Shown piece by piece: positions 42,901 through 54,190 of a stretch of 64,000 bases of DNA (its first letter is position 1; each line of letters opens with the position of its first letter). The stretch comes from Ectocarpus siliculosus (Eukaryota; Sar; Phaeophyceae; Ectocarpales; Ectocarpaceae), in the NCBI GenBank assembly GCA_000310025.1, contig FN649748.1, positions 649,265 to 713,264 of the forward strand. Direction: 5' to 3'. The position numbers and the translations under genes are program-made. Below the pieces are notes generated by a model. That model saw only the letters and a list, made by a program, of their open reading frames with translations. It had not been told where the DNA came from and did no database searches.

Positions 42901-44221
42901 CGTCTTCTCCTTCGTAGTGGCGGAACTGGGAACGGAAGGTTCCATCGACGGAAACCAGCGCTTGGTCTTGCGAGGTCCGTCTCTCGCTCCATTTATTTTG
43001 TTTGTTTGTTTATTTATTTATTTACTTACGAGTTTGCCTGTTTTTATTCACCAGTCCCGCCTGCGTTGCGCGGTCAGTCCGATTGCGCCATTGGTTCGGC
43101 GAATGGAAGGCGATCGGGCTGCAACAAGGAAACGTGTTTGTACTCGTTCTGATGGCCGCTTTGTTGGTTTCATCGCCTTGGTCACTGCCAGGTAGATAGA
43201 TATCCTTAGTGGCCAGCGCGTTGGTTGGGTACGTCTACGATCCTGCTTTTTGCGTAACCGATACACGCGCGGTGGTTGAAGGTAAGCCCTGTGCGACAGA
43301 CGTCGTCAAACATCGGCGTTGTAGGAAAATGCGCTGTCTAGGTTGTTCGCGGACTCACCGGGTTCAGGCCAAGTTTTTAGAATCGACCGGTCGACGGTAT
43401 TGATGGAGGTGTCGGTAAATGTGCTTGGTGCTGGTCCTTACCGTTTCTTTTTTTTCACCGGAGCTAGGCACTCGTAGGCAACCAAGTCACGCCCCCCGCG
43501 GGCCATGCATGTGACGTGGCCCCCGGGCCAGACTGAGCCGATCTCGCGACATGTATCTCATGCTGCTCCGACTGATGTATTCTCGTGCTGCGTGATGCTT
43601 CCGTTTTTACCTCGCGCGATGCTCGACAACGCTCTTGTGCCGCCGCCGCCGCTTGTACAGGGAAGTACGTGCCGAAGTACATCGAGTCGCTCCTGCGGAA
43701 ATACATCGTGGAGTACGTGACGTGCCAGATGTGCCGCAGCCCCAACACAACCCTCACTAGGGATCCCGTGTCGCGGCTCTTCTTCGTGCACTGCCAGGTG
43801 AGGAGAACGAGAAGAAAAATAAAGGCATCCTCCTAAGTTTGCTTGGTCGTGTACGCCAGCAGTCACTGATGTGTACATCTTGTTCCGGCTGTTTTTTTTT
43901 TTTTTTGTCGCTGTGTATCGCTTTCATCGGCGTAATGACCTACCGGTATCGTTGTGTTTGCTTTTTTCCAACATGTTTGGTCTTGCTGAATAAATCGCGT
44001 TTTCGTTGAACGAGCCATGCCCGCCCCCCTCCGATGACTCCTTCACCCGAGCCGCATGCAGACCCGCACTGGTCAAACCATATATTATCTTCTTGCCGTG
44101 GTGTTGTTCCGTGCCACCGTTTCAGGACTGTGGGTCGAGCCGGTCTGTCGCACCCATCCGCTCCGGATTCCACGCGCAAACGCGCGCGGACAGGCGTGCG
44201 CTGCGGAATGCGGTCAAGTAA
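36936..44221 (+). CDS. EIF2S2: translation initiation factor eIF2 subunit beta
   Basis: Beta subunit of the eIF2 complex that carries initiator Met-tRNA to the 40S ribosome; it contacts eIF5 and eIF2B. Exons: 36936-36962, 37331-37549, 38035-38124, 42845-42974, 43661-43797, 44126-44221; phases agree, 232 residues. DLSMFDLSKKKKKKKKKVKT holds one lysine block (nine Lys, residues 40-48). The core follows: YNYETLLERIQ, NNPELAERSRITLKPPQLMR, TLWANFQDICQLMKRQPEHV, the KYVPKYIESLLRKYIVEYV helix and the C2-C2 zinc ribbon (Cys177, 180, 200, 203). Yeast and human proteins have three lysine blocks and are longer (285 and 333 residues). Here two blocks are absent, as far as the exons found show. Intron 3 is 4720 bp and full of repeats; the others are 328-686 bp. 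Confidence 0.97.
38693..38781 (+). repeat. 89-bp intronic repeat, copy A
   Basis: Starts GGTCGATGATCGAAG and ends GACTGAGACC. Differs from copies B, C and D at one base (G for T at the fifth position). Lies in intron 3 of eIF2 beta. No target-site duplication is visible. Confidence 0.97.
39244..39332 (+). repeat. 89-bp intronic repeat, copy B
   Basis: Starts GGTCTATGATCGAAG and ends GACTGAGACC, identical to copies C and D. Same orientation as all others; 462 bp after copy A. Confidence 0.97.
39932..40020 (+). repeat. 89-bp intronic repeat, copy C
   Basis: Identical to copies B and D over all 89 bases, with unrelated flanks. 599 bp after copy B. Confidence 0.97.
40531..40722 (+). repeat. tandem repeat, 4 x 48 bp
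   Basis: Four units beginning TGTTGTGCCGTCTTGG at 40531, 40579, 40627 and 40675. They differ at a few bases (GTG or GCG, AAT or TAT), with units 2 and 4 alike at one site and 1 and 3 alike. One frame is open through all four and gives a 16-residue repeat, but there is no sign that it is translated. Confidence 0.95.
40931..41074 (+). repeat. tandem repeat, 3 x 48 bp, unrelated to the array at 40531
   Basis: Three units beginning CAGCTAAAA at 40931, 40979 and 41027, each containing a TCAAGGCAAAACAA word. Period 48 again, but no sequence in common with the other array. Also open in one frame, with a 16-residue repeat (QLKRCILPFSIKAKQT type). Confidence 0.93.
41603..41672 (+). repeat. degenerate copy of the 89-bp repeat
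   Basis: Shares CTGAATGGT, a GTTGACCAT word, a TACCACA word and the exact end GACTGAGACC with the 89-bp repeat, in the same orientation. A still weaker match (GTTGACCA, then TTGATTGAGA) lies at about 42116-42146. Confidence 0.7.
42382..42470 (+). repeat. 89-bp intronic repeat, copy D
   Basis: Identical to copies B and C; 2361 bp after copy C and 374 bp before exon 4 of eIF2 beta. Confidence 0.97.
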
Positions 44222-46825
44222 AAGTGTGTTTGTTTGGATTTGTTTTGGAAGGGGGGGTGGGGGTGGCCCGCAAAGTCGGAAGGTCAAGAAGTGTATGCGC
44301 CCCCTCGCGCCCCCTTCGTTTTGTGTCTTGTTAGGGAATGACGAGCGTGTTTCTGGCGAAGCGTGGTGGCCACGGGCAAGATAGCGGTGTGGTGCGTTTT
44401 TTTCTATCAAGCGGGTGAGAGGATCACAGGGTCTGTAGGCAGGAGCACGCGTGTATGTATGCATGCAGAGGAGACGGGCGACGTTCTCCTACTGGGTCGC
44501 CAGACGGCTGTTGTGCTGTGGAGACCGGCGGTGTAGCTGTGGTTTTTATGGTGTTTGTGTTCAACACCCAACGAGAACAACGGCGGTGTCGGAAATAGTT
44601 GGTTCACAGGCGGATATACGTGATTCAGGCATGAAGGCGCTGGGCATGAATGGATAGCCACCGGATAGCGCCTGAAAGGAGTGAACGGAAACTCATCCTA
44701 TTTTCCTATTATCAGCTCTGGTGGGTCAACATTGGCATTTTGTAAGGGGTTGAATGTTTGCTTTGTCTACGAACATCGGTGACCGGACAAGAAAGATGTT
44801 TCCAAAGCCGTGATTCTGGCATCGAAAGAAATGCAGTTTGCTGCCATGTGAAGAAAGTCAAAGACAGTACTTGGCCCCAATTTGGCGGTGCTTTTGAACA
44901 TGCTGGAACATGGCATTCCCTGACATTCCCTGGGTGTAGATGCAGGCGAGGCCGATGCTGGCACGGTTGCCTGAACGCATCCGCCCTCATTTAGTTTCAC
45001 TGATGACACTTACCAGGGTGTCTTGAGGAGTAAGCGGATGTATACCAACAAGGCGGGTCTGAAACGTGATGAGCGATGTGCATCACGTTGCTTGATTGGC
45101 CGAGGCCGTCCCTCGACTTTTTCGATACCTACAACCATGATGGCGTCTACAAACTGTCGACATGGCACCTCCGCTGGAACCTTGTCGCGAGTACAGACGT
45201 TCGGCATGCTTCCTTCAGCATGAACGGATCTTCACTCGCATGATATGCTTGGCTAGTTGTAACGGACGGGGGGTCGTGTCTCGGTGCCAGAGGCAGCCCG
45301 TCAAGCCCAGCTCTATGATCCTACATGAGCGAATGAAACTGAAGTTTGAGCTTGAGGATCAACATTTGGCTTTTATCGTACTTCCGCCGGGTGACACCTA
45401 CTACCCTCCGGGTTCATGCTCTGTAAACAGCCGGGACGCACCTTCGAGACACCGCAGTGGGGCAGTTGCGATCGGTAGTTGTCATTGGAAAATCTGGCAC
45501 GGGGAGGACGTGCCCGTTCGATTTTTGAGCGAAACACGCGTGCCCACAGAAACAGATTGCGCCCAGCGCCTTGTTGCGCCACAACCCCCCCCCCGGTTGT
45601 CACTTTCATCAATAATACTGTTTGGTTCACGGTAACCGCACCACCGATCTGAATGGCGACCGAGGCTGGATCTTTCCCCCACCCCCCTCTTCGCAGTCAC
45701 GTGATGCTTTTATTCTCTCGTGGTAAAGAACGTCTCGCAATACGTCGTTGGGGCCCGCCGATTTTTTTTTTACGCTAAGCCTACAAAGCGACGTGGCGGG
45801 GAGTCGTCGCGCCTTGAGAGGTACATATTATTCCTAACATCTAACAAACCAGCAAGCTGTCAACAGACACTGCGCCGTGTCCCCTGTGAAGGTTACAGTT
45901 TGCAATACACGACACAACGGAGGGATTCTCCCCGATATTTTGTCGTTGACCCAGTAGAGAACTACAGGGGATGTATTGTAAAACACAAGTTACCTAGACT
46001 ATACAGATGTTTTTGCACTCAGCACCAGCTGGCATCACTGATATAAATAATCAGTGTATAGACTTAAAAAATACTCGAAATAAGTCCAGTACCCAGCCAG
46101 CTTTCCTCCTCTCACTGAAAATACTTGGGGAATAATAAAAGCACACACTCCACCACATCCCGTTCGACTGTAGGTATATATCTCGAATGGGAAGTCTTCC
46201 TGTGTGTATTTATTTTTATTGTAAATAGTTCACCCGCCCGCGTGTCCACGCCGCATCTATCTGATGACACCGGAAGGGTGGAGGAACAGGGTTACAAGGT
46301 CGGCACATACCACTAACAGGTGGAAATTCAAAACAGTAAATCATACTCTCTCATCAGCCTCCGAGTCTTGCCGACGAGAACGTGCGCATCCAAGACCTCC
46401 GGCGAGACAGACCGCAAAGATCGCGGTCATGTGGATCCTTACCAAACACACTCGATCTATGTATGTACATATGAAGCAACTTGCTGTGCAACATACGTTC
46501 TTTTAAAGGCAAATACACACACCGCCTGTGCTGTCTTTCTTAGCTTGCCTCAGGGTCTGCGGCTCGCCACCCTGCCCCTCTTGTTCAAGCGGCTGGGGGA
46601 GCTGGCGATCGGGAAGCCTGCTGAGCGAAAGGGTTCGTGCGGCGTTTTTGCACGGGGTCCGGGGCGACAGAACCCCCCCCCCCCCAGAAAGTGTACAGCC
46701 TTCCAAAGAAAGAGACAGCATCCCTCAAGAGGGCCGCCGTCTCTATTCCTGCCTGGCACAGCCAGCATTCACACTGCTGAGCCAGGTACAAGGCTAAACT
46801 ACCTGTCGAATCATCTCGTTGCATC
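44222..46825. other. intergenic region between eIF2 beta and the GIY-YIG gene
   Basis: About 2.6 kb between two plus-strand genes. It contains dispersed repeat copy 2 (45944-46214). Between about 45040 and 45470, short frames look protein-like (for example DTYNHDGVYKLSTWHLRWNL) but are closed by stops and no family was recognised. A C-run lies at about 46674-46685. Confidence 0.5.
45944..46214 (-). repeat. dispersed repeat, copy 2
   Basis: Reverse complement is closely similar to 17177-17430 from end to end, with small insertions. Lies upstream of the GIY-YIG gene. Confidence 0.75.
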
Positions 46826-49800
46826 ATGAAGCTTACTATGGTGTTGACGCTGTTGGCGTTCGGGAACACGCGGGCATTTCTCGTGAGTGCACCGTTGAGC
46901 GGGAGGACCGCTGCTGCGGCGGCGATGGGCACGTCGAGCGTGTGCCGAGCTGAAGATTGGGCTGGGTTCGCACGGCGACGCTCCGCTGGCTTGTGTATGG
47001 CCACGAATTCGGAGCTGGACCAGAGCGCAGAGTAAGCATGAAGTATGGTGGTCATGGTGGTGTCCCGTTTCCCTCGCATGCCATCCTGTGATCTTGTGTG
47101 GGTTTCCCAGCTCTCCTGCCAACCGCAGGCGACGGTCTGCGTGCATGCGTGCATACAAAAGTGCGATGAGATCATGTCATGTACATACAAAGTACGCTTA
47201 GGGGCTCTGGGGTAGTGGCGAAGCAGGATGCTTAACGAGAGGCTGTGTATGAGTATTTCACTTCCTCAAGGGAGCATGATTTGGAGCCGGGTCGTTCGTC
47301 GTATGTCTCGCACTCGCACTTTTGGCGTTTGAACTGCAACTTCACCTCCGAACAACCCAGAGCATGCCCGCGCCGGGATTGCATCAAGTACTGATCCGCA
47401 GGAGCATTGTCGAGGTCAATCGACACAAAAAAGAAGTTGCAATTGGAAAGTTGGGGTTTCAATCCATGATGGATGTGTTCCATCCAACCTAAACAACGAC
47501 AACCCGCGAAAGGAGTAGGTAGACCTCCGGGTATTGGTGCTGAGGTACTGCTGTAGACCCTGAGACTCGCTGAGAAACGAAGAGCGAAGTCGCAGGGAGG
47601 AACATCGTCATGACCAAGCTACGCCAGATAGACAGCAGTTGGGCAATATGTGGAGCGAAGAGTAGTCTAGCGGAGAGCATTCAACTGAGTGGTAGTGGGC
47701 TCAGCACAACCATAGACACAGCAGGAGGAGCACGATGCAGTAGATATTCTTTCGTCTTCTCCTATTTCAAGACTGCTGTGGGCATATCTCGAACGGGTAG
47801 TCTTTCTGTAATGTATTTATTGTTCCTAATACAAGTATGTCAAGTCATCTTTGTACAAGTAAAGAAAGCGTGTTTCGTCGCGTTTGTTGTTATCCCTCGA
47901 CCAGACTGATGCCATTTGATTGATCAGTCGGTTGGCACTGTCGACGCTTGCCGAAGAAACACACAAACACACCGACACTGCTGTCTGCTGCTTGCTTTCG
48001 TGGCTTTCCATGGGCACCAAGTTTGCCGTAATTGGTTGTGTTTTTTTTTGTGTTCTATTAGTCTGTAGCGTAGTATCGAAATACCGCTGTTTGGTGACAA
48101 GAGAAACAAATCCGACAGGAACAAGCTGTAGCTGTGTGACGACAGCCTTGTCCGGCGCATGCTCCACTAACACGCAGGAGCAACGTATCCTCGCTGTCCA
48201 CGAAACGCCGTGAATACGTGTACATGTAGAGAGAAACCTCGGTCGGGAAGGCGGCTCTTGATACTGTCTACCAACGGCATAGACCCAGCGGGGGGTGCTT
48301 GACGCCGTAAGGTTGGGTGCATCGTGCGCAAGTACTTCACTGTGAAGGTTTTCCACCAGCTTACGGCTTGTGGTGAAGTTTCGCGAGGAAACCAGCTTTC
48401 TTCAGCAGACATTTCTCTAGTCCAGCGCGTGCCTTTGTTGGCTACACATGTTTCTCTCTACACGAAGGTGATATTCCTGTCTTGGCTGGTGACTAAACCT
48501 AGGCCGCGACCGCGCTGGCACTACGTTGCCCACGTCTACAGCAGTGCTTTGAAATTGACTGTCTGTTGCCACCGTCGATCCTACAGATACGTTGCGATAC
48601 GCATCCACGAAGATCATCTAGAAACAGCGTTTCGCGTCCATGGGAGAGAGTTGTGAAGCAACGTATGCGTTAATCGCTATACTTCTAGAACACCTTTCAC
48701 GTGCTGCAATGACCAAGCTTTCAAATTGGCCCACTTTGTTTGACAGTTGCAGTTTATGTTTTCTCTTTTCAATCTGAACAGGTACGTGAAGGCGGAGCTA
48801 GCCAGGGTCCAAGAGGAGTACGAGGCCAACCGAAAAGCTAAGGTGCGCACAAGTATCTCTATGCGGTGAGACCAGGTCGGAAAACGTCGGCCTTGGCCAG
48901 TCCTCAGCAACAGCTCTCGTTGGGACTGGCGGGACCTACGCACGGTCTCAAGTTGTTCTTGGCAACCAGAACTATGATTAAGAGTCGTGAGAACCCGGCC
49001 GGAAGGCTATGATGCGAGGGGCGAGGTCTGGCCGGTATGACCGTTGGGTCCACTCTTGCGTGCTACGCTAAGAGCTAGAATTCCCCAGTCCTCCCCCGCG
49101 CGGTCTCTCTTTGGTATTGTTGAGTCGTGGGGCAAGGGATACCGGGCAATGGGTGATGTCTACACGGCAATGGATGTCAGAGTTGATGCTTGTGTGCCTT
49201 ATTGCCATGATTGATTTTTGGCGTGTTCTTGTTGCCGATTCTCTCTCCCCGGGCGACAGATAAAGGAGCAGACGCGACAGGCGGCGGCGAGAGGGGATGC
49301 CGCCGTGACCCCCCTGGCTGACCTGGAGTTCCATTCCTTCCTGGACAAGGACGGGAAGGTGGCCTCGATAGACACGAAGGGCGTCAAGGCTAGCGTCTAC
49401 GCAGTCTACGACGAGGTGAGGAACACGCCTGTCTGCGCACAGGTGGTGCAGACTGCGGTGCCACTGTAAGCGGGGCAAACCCCTGTACCAGCCGATTTTG
49501 TCCGCCGTCGGCGTTCTGCAGCAGGGAAGGGGTCTTTAGTTTGCGGTTGTCGTCGTTGTGATCGTAAATTTTCCCTCTCTACGGAGATCATACTCATACG
49601 GAGGGAGCGTCTGCACCGAGATCATGTAAAGATAGAAAGAATAGGCCTCCGTCGCAGACACCGGTGACACCAATAATCGACGAAAACATTATTTAGTCCA
49701 GAAAATCCTGACAACACACATGGCCAAAAACCGTATTTCAGTAATTGCCTCTTGGCGATCGTTTTTTCACATGTCCGGTGATAACGTTCCGGATATGAGC

Positions 49801-51908
49801 CACCCAGATCAGTATCGTTACGATGCTCTTTTGGTGTTGTGGATCGATCAAGGTTTAGATGTTAGCGCGTCCGGGGGGGGTGCAGTGATGTTTTACGGAA
49901 AGCTCGGGGTCCACGCGGAAAAATTTGTTACCCACCGTGCACTGCTGTAGGTGTCTTGACGGCGGTGGCAATGGTTGTTGGGTTGGGCCGCTCTGCTCTG
50001 TGTGACTTCACCTTGATGAAATGAGGGGGTCCGTGAGAGTTCAAAGACGCTTGATGCATGTGACGCGCATAGCACCGCTGCGAACAACGCGACTCCGCAC
50101 TACACCGAGATTGCCCTTGACAGACTGCTGTTTAACACGGCTCGTGCCCTTGTCGTTTCTCGACCACGTCGCTGCCACAACCCATCCCGCAGTCCAAGAC
50201 ACTGCGGTACATCGGAGTGTCGCGCGGGATTCAGCAGAGCCTCCGCTTGAGTCTGGCCCGCCGTCCAAAGGACACGTACTACTTCAAGGTGTGCGTCCTC
50301 GTCCTTTCTCGACGGTTTTCAAAGTCAATATATTCATTTGCGGGAGATGTTTTCGTCATTTGGTAAAGGCCATTGGTTTCTGCTGGATCCATGCGCCGAA
50401 GTGTAGTGCAACTCTTGTTGCTTCCAGATGGAGGTATTTGTTGTTTGTCAAAGGTCAACATGTGTCTTTCTCAAGCTTTGCTCGAGAAGGGAGAGGGCGT
50501 GCTAACGCGCGCCGCCGCCCAAATTACGATGCTCGCGGTGGGCTAGTGTATCCTTGTTTGTTGGTGGCTGGCGTCAGTGGCCAGAGTTGTAATTTTCCCA
50601 GCAATATACCTGAATACCCATAAGGTGATGTTTGGGTTATTTTGTCATTTGGAGGTGTTCAGTGGCAAAGTCTTGACACCACGTTGTTTCTTGTCCCGTG
50701 TGATTGGTGCAGGTGCAAAACATCACGCGACCCAGCCGATCTCTGCTGGAAATCATCAAAGAGTCTTGGATAGAGGAGAACGGTTCTACGCCTGACGGCA
50801 ACGCTGACGAAGCCAGTCAGGTGCGGTGGTGCTGCAACCTTTGGATGTGATGGTCCTCACAAGTGCCTTGTTCTTTTTTTACGACATGCCAGCCTCTCTG
50901 GGGATGCTCGTCCGGCTATCCATCAGAGCACGGGCCAAATGTTCAAGGACAAGCAGCTTGTGTGCGCCACTGTCGTCAAGTCTTGACCGGAAATTCAGCG
51001 AACAGCAACACCACATGTTTCATCGTGGGCCAAGCCGAGACCGTCCATTTTTTTTCTCCGAGCAAGTGCGCACAATGTGTTGGTCATGTTCCCTTTTTCA
51101 GCGAATGGAATGATGGCATCGTTTCTCTGCCAAACTTTCTATTAATATTAACAACCCGCCGTTGCTTCTTTTTTCTTGTCCTTGAAGGCGGTGTGGGAAC
51201 ACGCCATCAACGTGGTCCCGTTGTTCACCGAGGAGGACCTGGCCGTCGTAGCAGAGTGGAAGGAAAAGGGGAAGGAAGACCGGGGGCTCAAGAAAATCGC
51301 GGGCCGGTTCGAGAACGAAATTCTGGAGGTTCGTGCGCGTCATTTTGCGGGCCGTTCTTGGGATCGTTATTTCTTCTCGCAAAGCTCCTTTTCTGATCTT
51401 TTTCTTTCCGGCACCGCTGTCCAGACCGTTGTATATCTTCTCGTTGTCTTCGACGAGCCTTTGAGACTATCATGCAGATCCTTACCGGCGGCCAGCTCTT
51501 TTTGGTCCCCTGTGCGTGTTTGATGTGCCGGTTGCGCAGCAAGGAAATACGCACACCCGTTGCTTGTAGTTGCTACACCAGTGCTGTTGTTCCAGTACGC
51601 GTTTGGAGCGCCGCACTTTCGACACAATTTTGCCAACTGTGTGTATGAAAGGACGTTTTAGACCTGTTATGATAGTCTCGTTCGACACTAGGGAAAGAAA
51701 ACGAGAGGAAAAGAGATCGATCATGATGTGGGTCCTTTACACGATTGCTGATTCTTCTCCCCTTCTATCTTTGTGCCGTGGACGCTGCCCGTGGCAGATC
51801 TTGGAGGAGCGGGGGGTGAAGGAGAGCATCCGGTTCGACCCCAAGCTCAAGGGAAGGGGGCTGCTGGATGTCAAGATGCCCAAGCCGGACAGCAGTGTGC
51901 CCAAGTAA
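46826..51908 (+). CDS. plastid-targeted GIY-YIG-domain protein
   Basis: A 292-residue protein with a nuclease-type GIY-YIG fold, predicted to enter the plastid. Exons: 46826-47031, 48782-48842, 49260-49415, 50193-50288, 50713-50820, 51188-51328, 51798-51908; all phases agree. The N-terminus MKLTMVLTLLAFGNTRAF followed by LVSAP is a signal peptide plus AF plastid motif. A charged helical stretch (YVKAELARVQEEYEANRKAK) precedes the domain. The domain has SVYAVYD in the GIY position, then RYIGVSRGIQQSLRLSLARR with an intact YIG and the following Arg, and WIEENGSTPDGNAD. This resembles the N-terminal domain of plant chloroplast glutaredoxin S16, but no glutaredoxin domain follows, only about 80 mostly helical residues ending in KMPKPDSSVPK. 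Nuclease activity is not assured, because the first motif is SVY instead of GIY. Intron 1 holds a fragment of the dispersed repeat. Confidence 0.78.
47771..47821 (-). repeat. dispersed repeat, 50-bp fragment (copy 3)
   Basis: Matches the first 50 bp of the repeat at 17177-17430 (AGAAAGACTACCC, then TTCGAGATAT and CCCACAGCAGTC words) on the minus strand. Lies in intron 1 of the GIY-YIG gene. Confidence 0.65.
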
Positions 51909-52615
51909 TTAAATACTTGCAAGTAGCATTTCGGGAGTATGTCGCTGCTGTTTTGGTATTTGTTGGAACAGTAGTGTCGATTTTCCTTTGTGGGGCGTCT
52001 TACCGGTAGCTCTATTCTGCTGGCGGTGCAATCGAGCTCGGCAAACGGCGTGGAGATCATTTGGAACAACGGCTAGTGTTGTTTCACCTGGTATTGTGGG
52101 ATTGTAGTTTACAAGTTTTGTTTCCGTCCTGCACGTTTCCTTTGAACTCCTTTTCTAGAACGTGGCTGACCGTGGTTCGATTGTTGAAGCCGTAAAAACA
52201 GCCGTGCAGCCGATGGCTGTTTCTTCCCCAAGACAAAATACGACCGTCTACATGGGGATGTGCGCAGCAACGAAGGCGGCATCAACAAATGCACGCGAAC
52301 CCTGCTTCGGCCATGCACCGCTGCCCGGTACTGCCCATGGCACACTCCACTCACTACTGATAAGAGGACTCCCGTAAAGCGTGCCGCAGCCCTCGAATCC
52401 CAGGAAAAGAATTGCTGGGCAAGCGAAGGACTTGGAGTAAGCCCTACTTTAAAAGCGAAACAGCCCCGGTGGGGTCATCAGGGAACTTTGGAATGCCACC
52501 GACAGGCTCTTGCAGCATGCACCGTGATCCACGGCTTACATTGGAGAAGCCCGACGGCTGCAATAGTCATACACACATTCGCAGGGAAGTGCTGCTCAAG
52601 ATACTTTCAGATCAG
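51909..52615. other. intergenic region between convergent GIY-YIG and UIM genes
   Basis: About 700 bp. Plus-strand frames of moderate length overlap from about 52160 into the next gene's 3' end, but none has a recognised motif. Confidence 0.5.
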
Positions 52616-54190
52616 TCACCCTTTGCTCTCTTCTACCCCGCCGCCCTCCGCTCTCGGCTCAACCGCGAGAGACAAGGCAATGGCTCGCTGAATATCGTCG
52701 TCATCTTCTTCTCGTCGTTGCTCCGAGGGTGATTTTCCTTGCCACGAGGCGCTGCCGATGAAGTGCTGCCTCACGCCCCCCTTCACACCTCCTGCTGCGC
52801 TGCCGCCTCCCTCGCCCCCGACTCCCCACAACCACGTCAACAGACCGGTATCTCGCGGACCCCCCTGAACGTCAACCGTCGCCCCTGTCCCCGCTCCCGA
52901 ACGCCTCCCGATGGCTTCGACGTCAAGCGCTTCTTGGTCCGCTGCCGCCGGCGTTGATGTCGAGGATGCGAACTGCAGGGCGGCCTCGTTCGGAACCGGC
53001 CGGTATGGGTCATCTTTGTCGAACGGGTATACCCAAACCAGCAGCGTGCTCTCCGAGAGGGGGAGGTGGCGGAACGCTGGGCCGCCGCCGCCGCCGCCGC
53101 TGCTATTGCTACCAACACAACGTTTTCCTTTGCTGCTTCCCGCGGAGCTGCTGCCTCTATTGGCGCGCTCGATGTCGTCTCCGGTGTAAGACAGAACAGT
53201 GTACCTGAAACGCAAGTACGATACGTGTTGCATCATGTGCCATACTCCACAAACATGTGCCAGCAAGCAAACGTAGAAAATCTGACCTTTCACAAGCACA
53301 CACCGTACAGGCGCTGAAAAAAAGTTCTCCTGGCCTACCTAGTGCTTGCTTCTCAACATGGAAGGGGTATCAGTTGTGCGGCGCAACAAGTCGACCCCGC
53401 CAAAGTCAGTCAAATCGGCCCGAATCTTTTCAAAACTTGTACAAGGTAAGCACGCCCACACGTCCAGGGCAATACGCACGGCGTAGTTCCTCATTCGCTC
53501 GTTCACCTGGGCAAGGTTTTTCTGTAACGGTACGTGAACTGAAGCCGTTCGCCCTGTATGCACACCTCCTCCTTTCGGGCGCGCTTTCGGGACTTGGGTG
53601 CTTCGGCGTCCTTGTCGCCATTGCCGGTGGCGGAGATCACACGCTCTCGGAGCAGCAGCTTGAGTTCGTCGAAGAGGGACGCATCCTAGAGGCCAGAACC
53701 AGGCACGCCACAGGAACAGGGAGAGAGATCCACTACAATCGTTGTTTTCGGGGTCTTTGTATGCCGAGCGTACATGCATCGATACTGTTGATTCATTGCT
53801 AATAGGTAGTGCCAACAGAGGTCGAGCTGGTCACCTCTGACGGGTGATCCAGCCACTTCTCTAGATCCAGAACGGCGCGCGGCGGCGGGGGGGGGATTGT
53901 CTTCTCCACGCACTGAGTGTCATCCGGGCGACATGAAATGTCTTTTGTGCCACGGAGCTCAACGCATGAACGAAGCTGAAAAACTCAAACAGAGGCTATT
54001 GCTTTCATGCACGAATGAACGACAACCTCACCGCCGAAAACCACCCGATATCCTTTGGCAGAATGTGGATCACAACCGGCAGCGTCCGCAGTCTGGATCT
54101 TCCAGCCACAAAGTTAATGAGTGTTCTCCCTTGCCATCGAACGTTGCTCGCCGCCGTCTCCTCCTCGTCATCCCACGATACGGACGCCAT
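52616..54190 (-). CDS. unrecognised protein with a C-terminal ubiquitin-interacting motif
   Basis: A 308-residue protein of no family I recognise. Exons (minus): 54190-54032, 53685-53507, 53204-52616; phases agree. The N-terminal half looks like a globular domain: TLINFVAGRSRLRTLPVVIH, ILPKDIGWFSADASLFDELK and LLLRERVISATGN, then a basic stretch (KSRKRARKEE), and IQGERLQFTYRYRKTLPRYT. LPLSESTLLVWVYPFD follows a Gly/Ser run. The C-terminus is low-complexity until DDDDIQRAIALSLAVE (residues about 280-295), a textbook ubiquitin-interacting motif with acidic residues, Ala, Leu and Ser in the expected places. A role in ubiquitin signalling is inferred from that motif only. The gene is convergent with the GIY-YIG gene. 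Confidence 0.6.
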
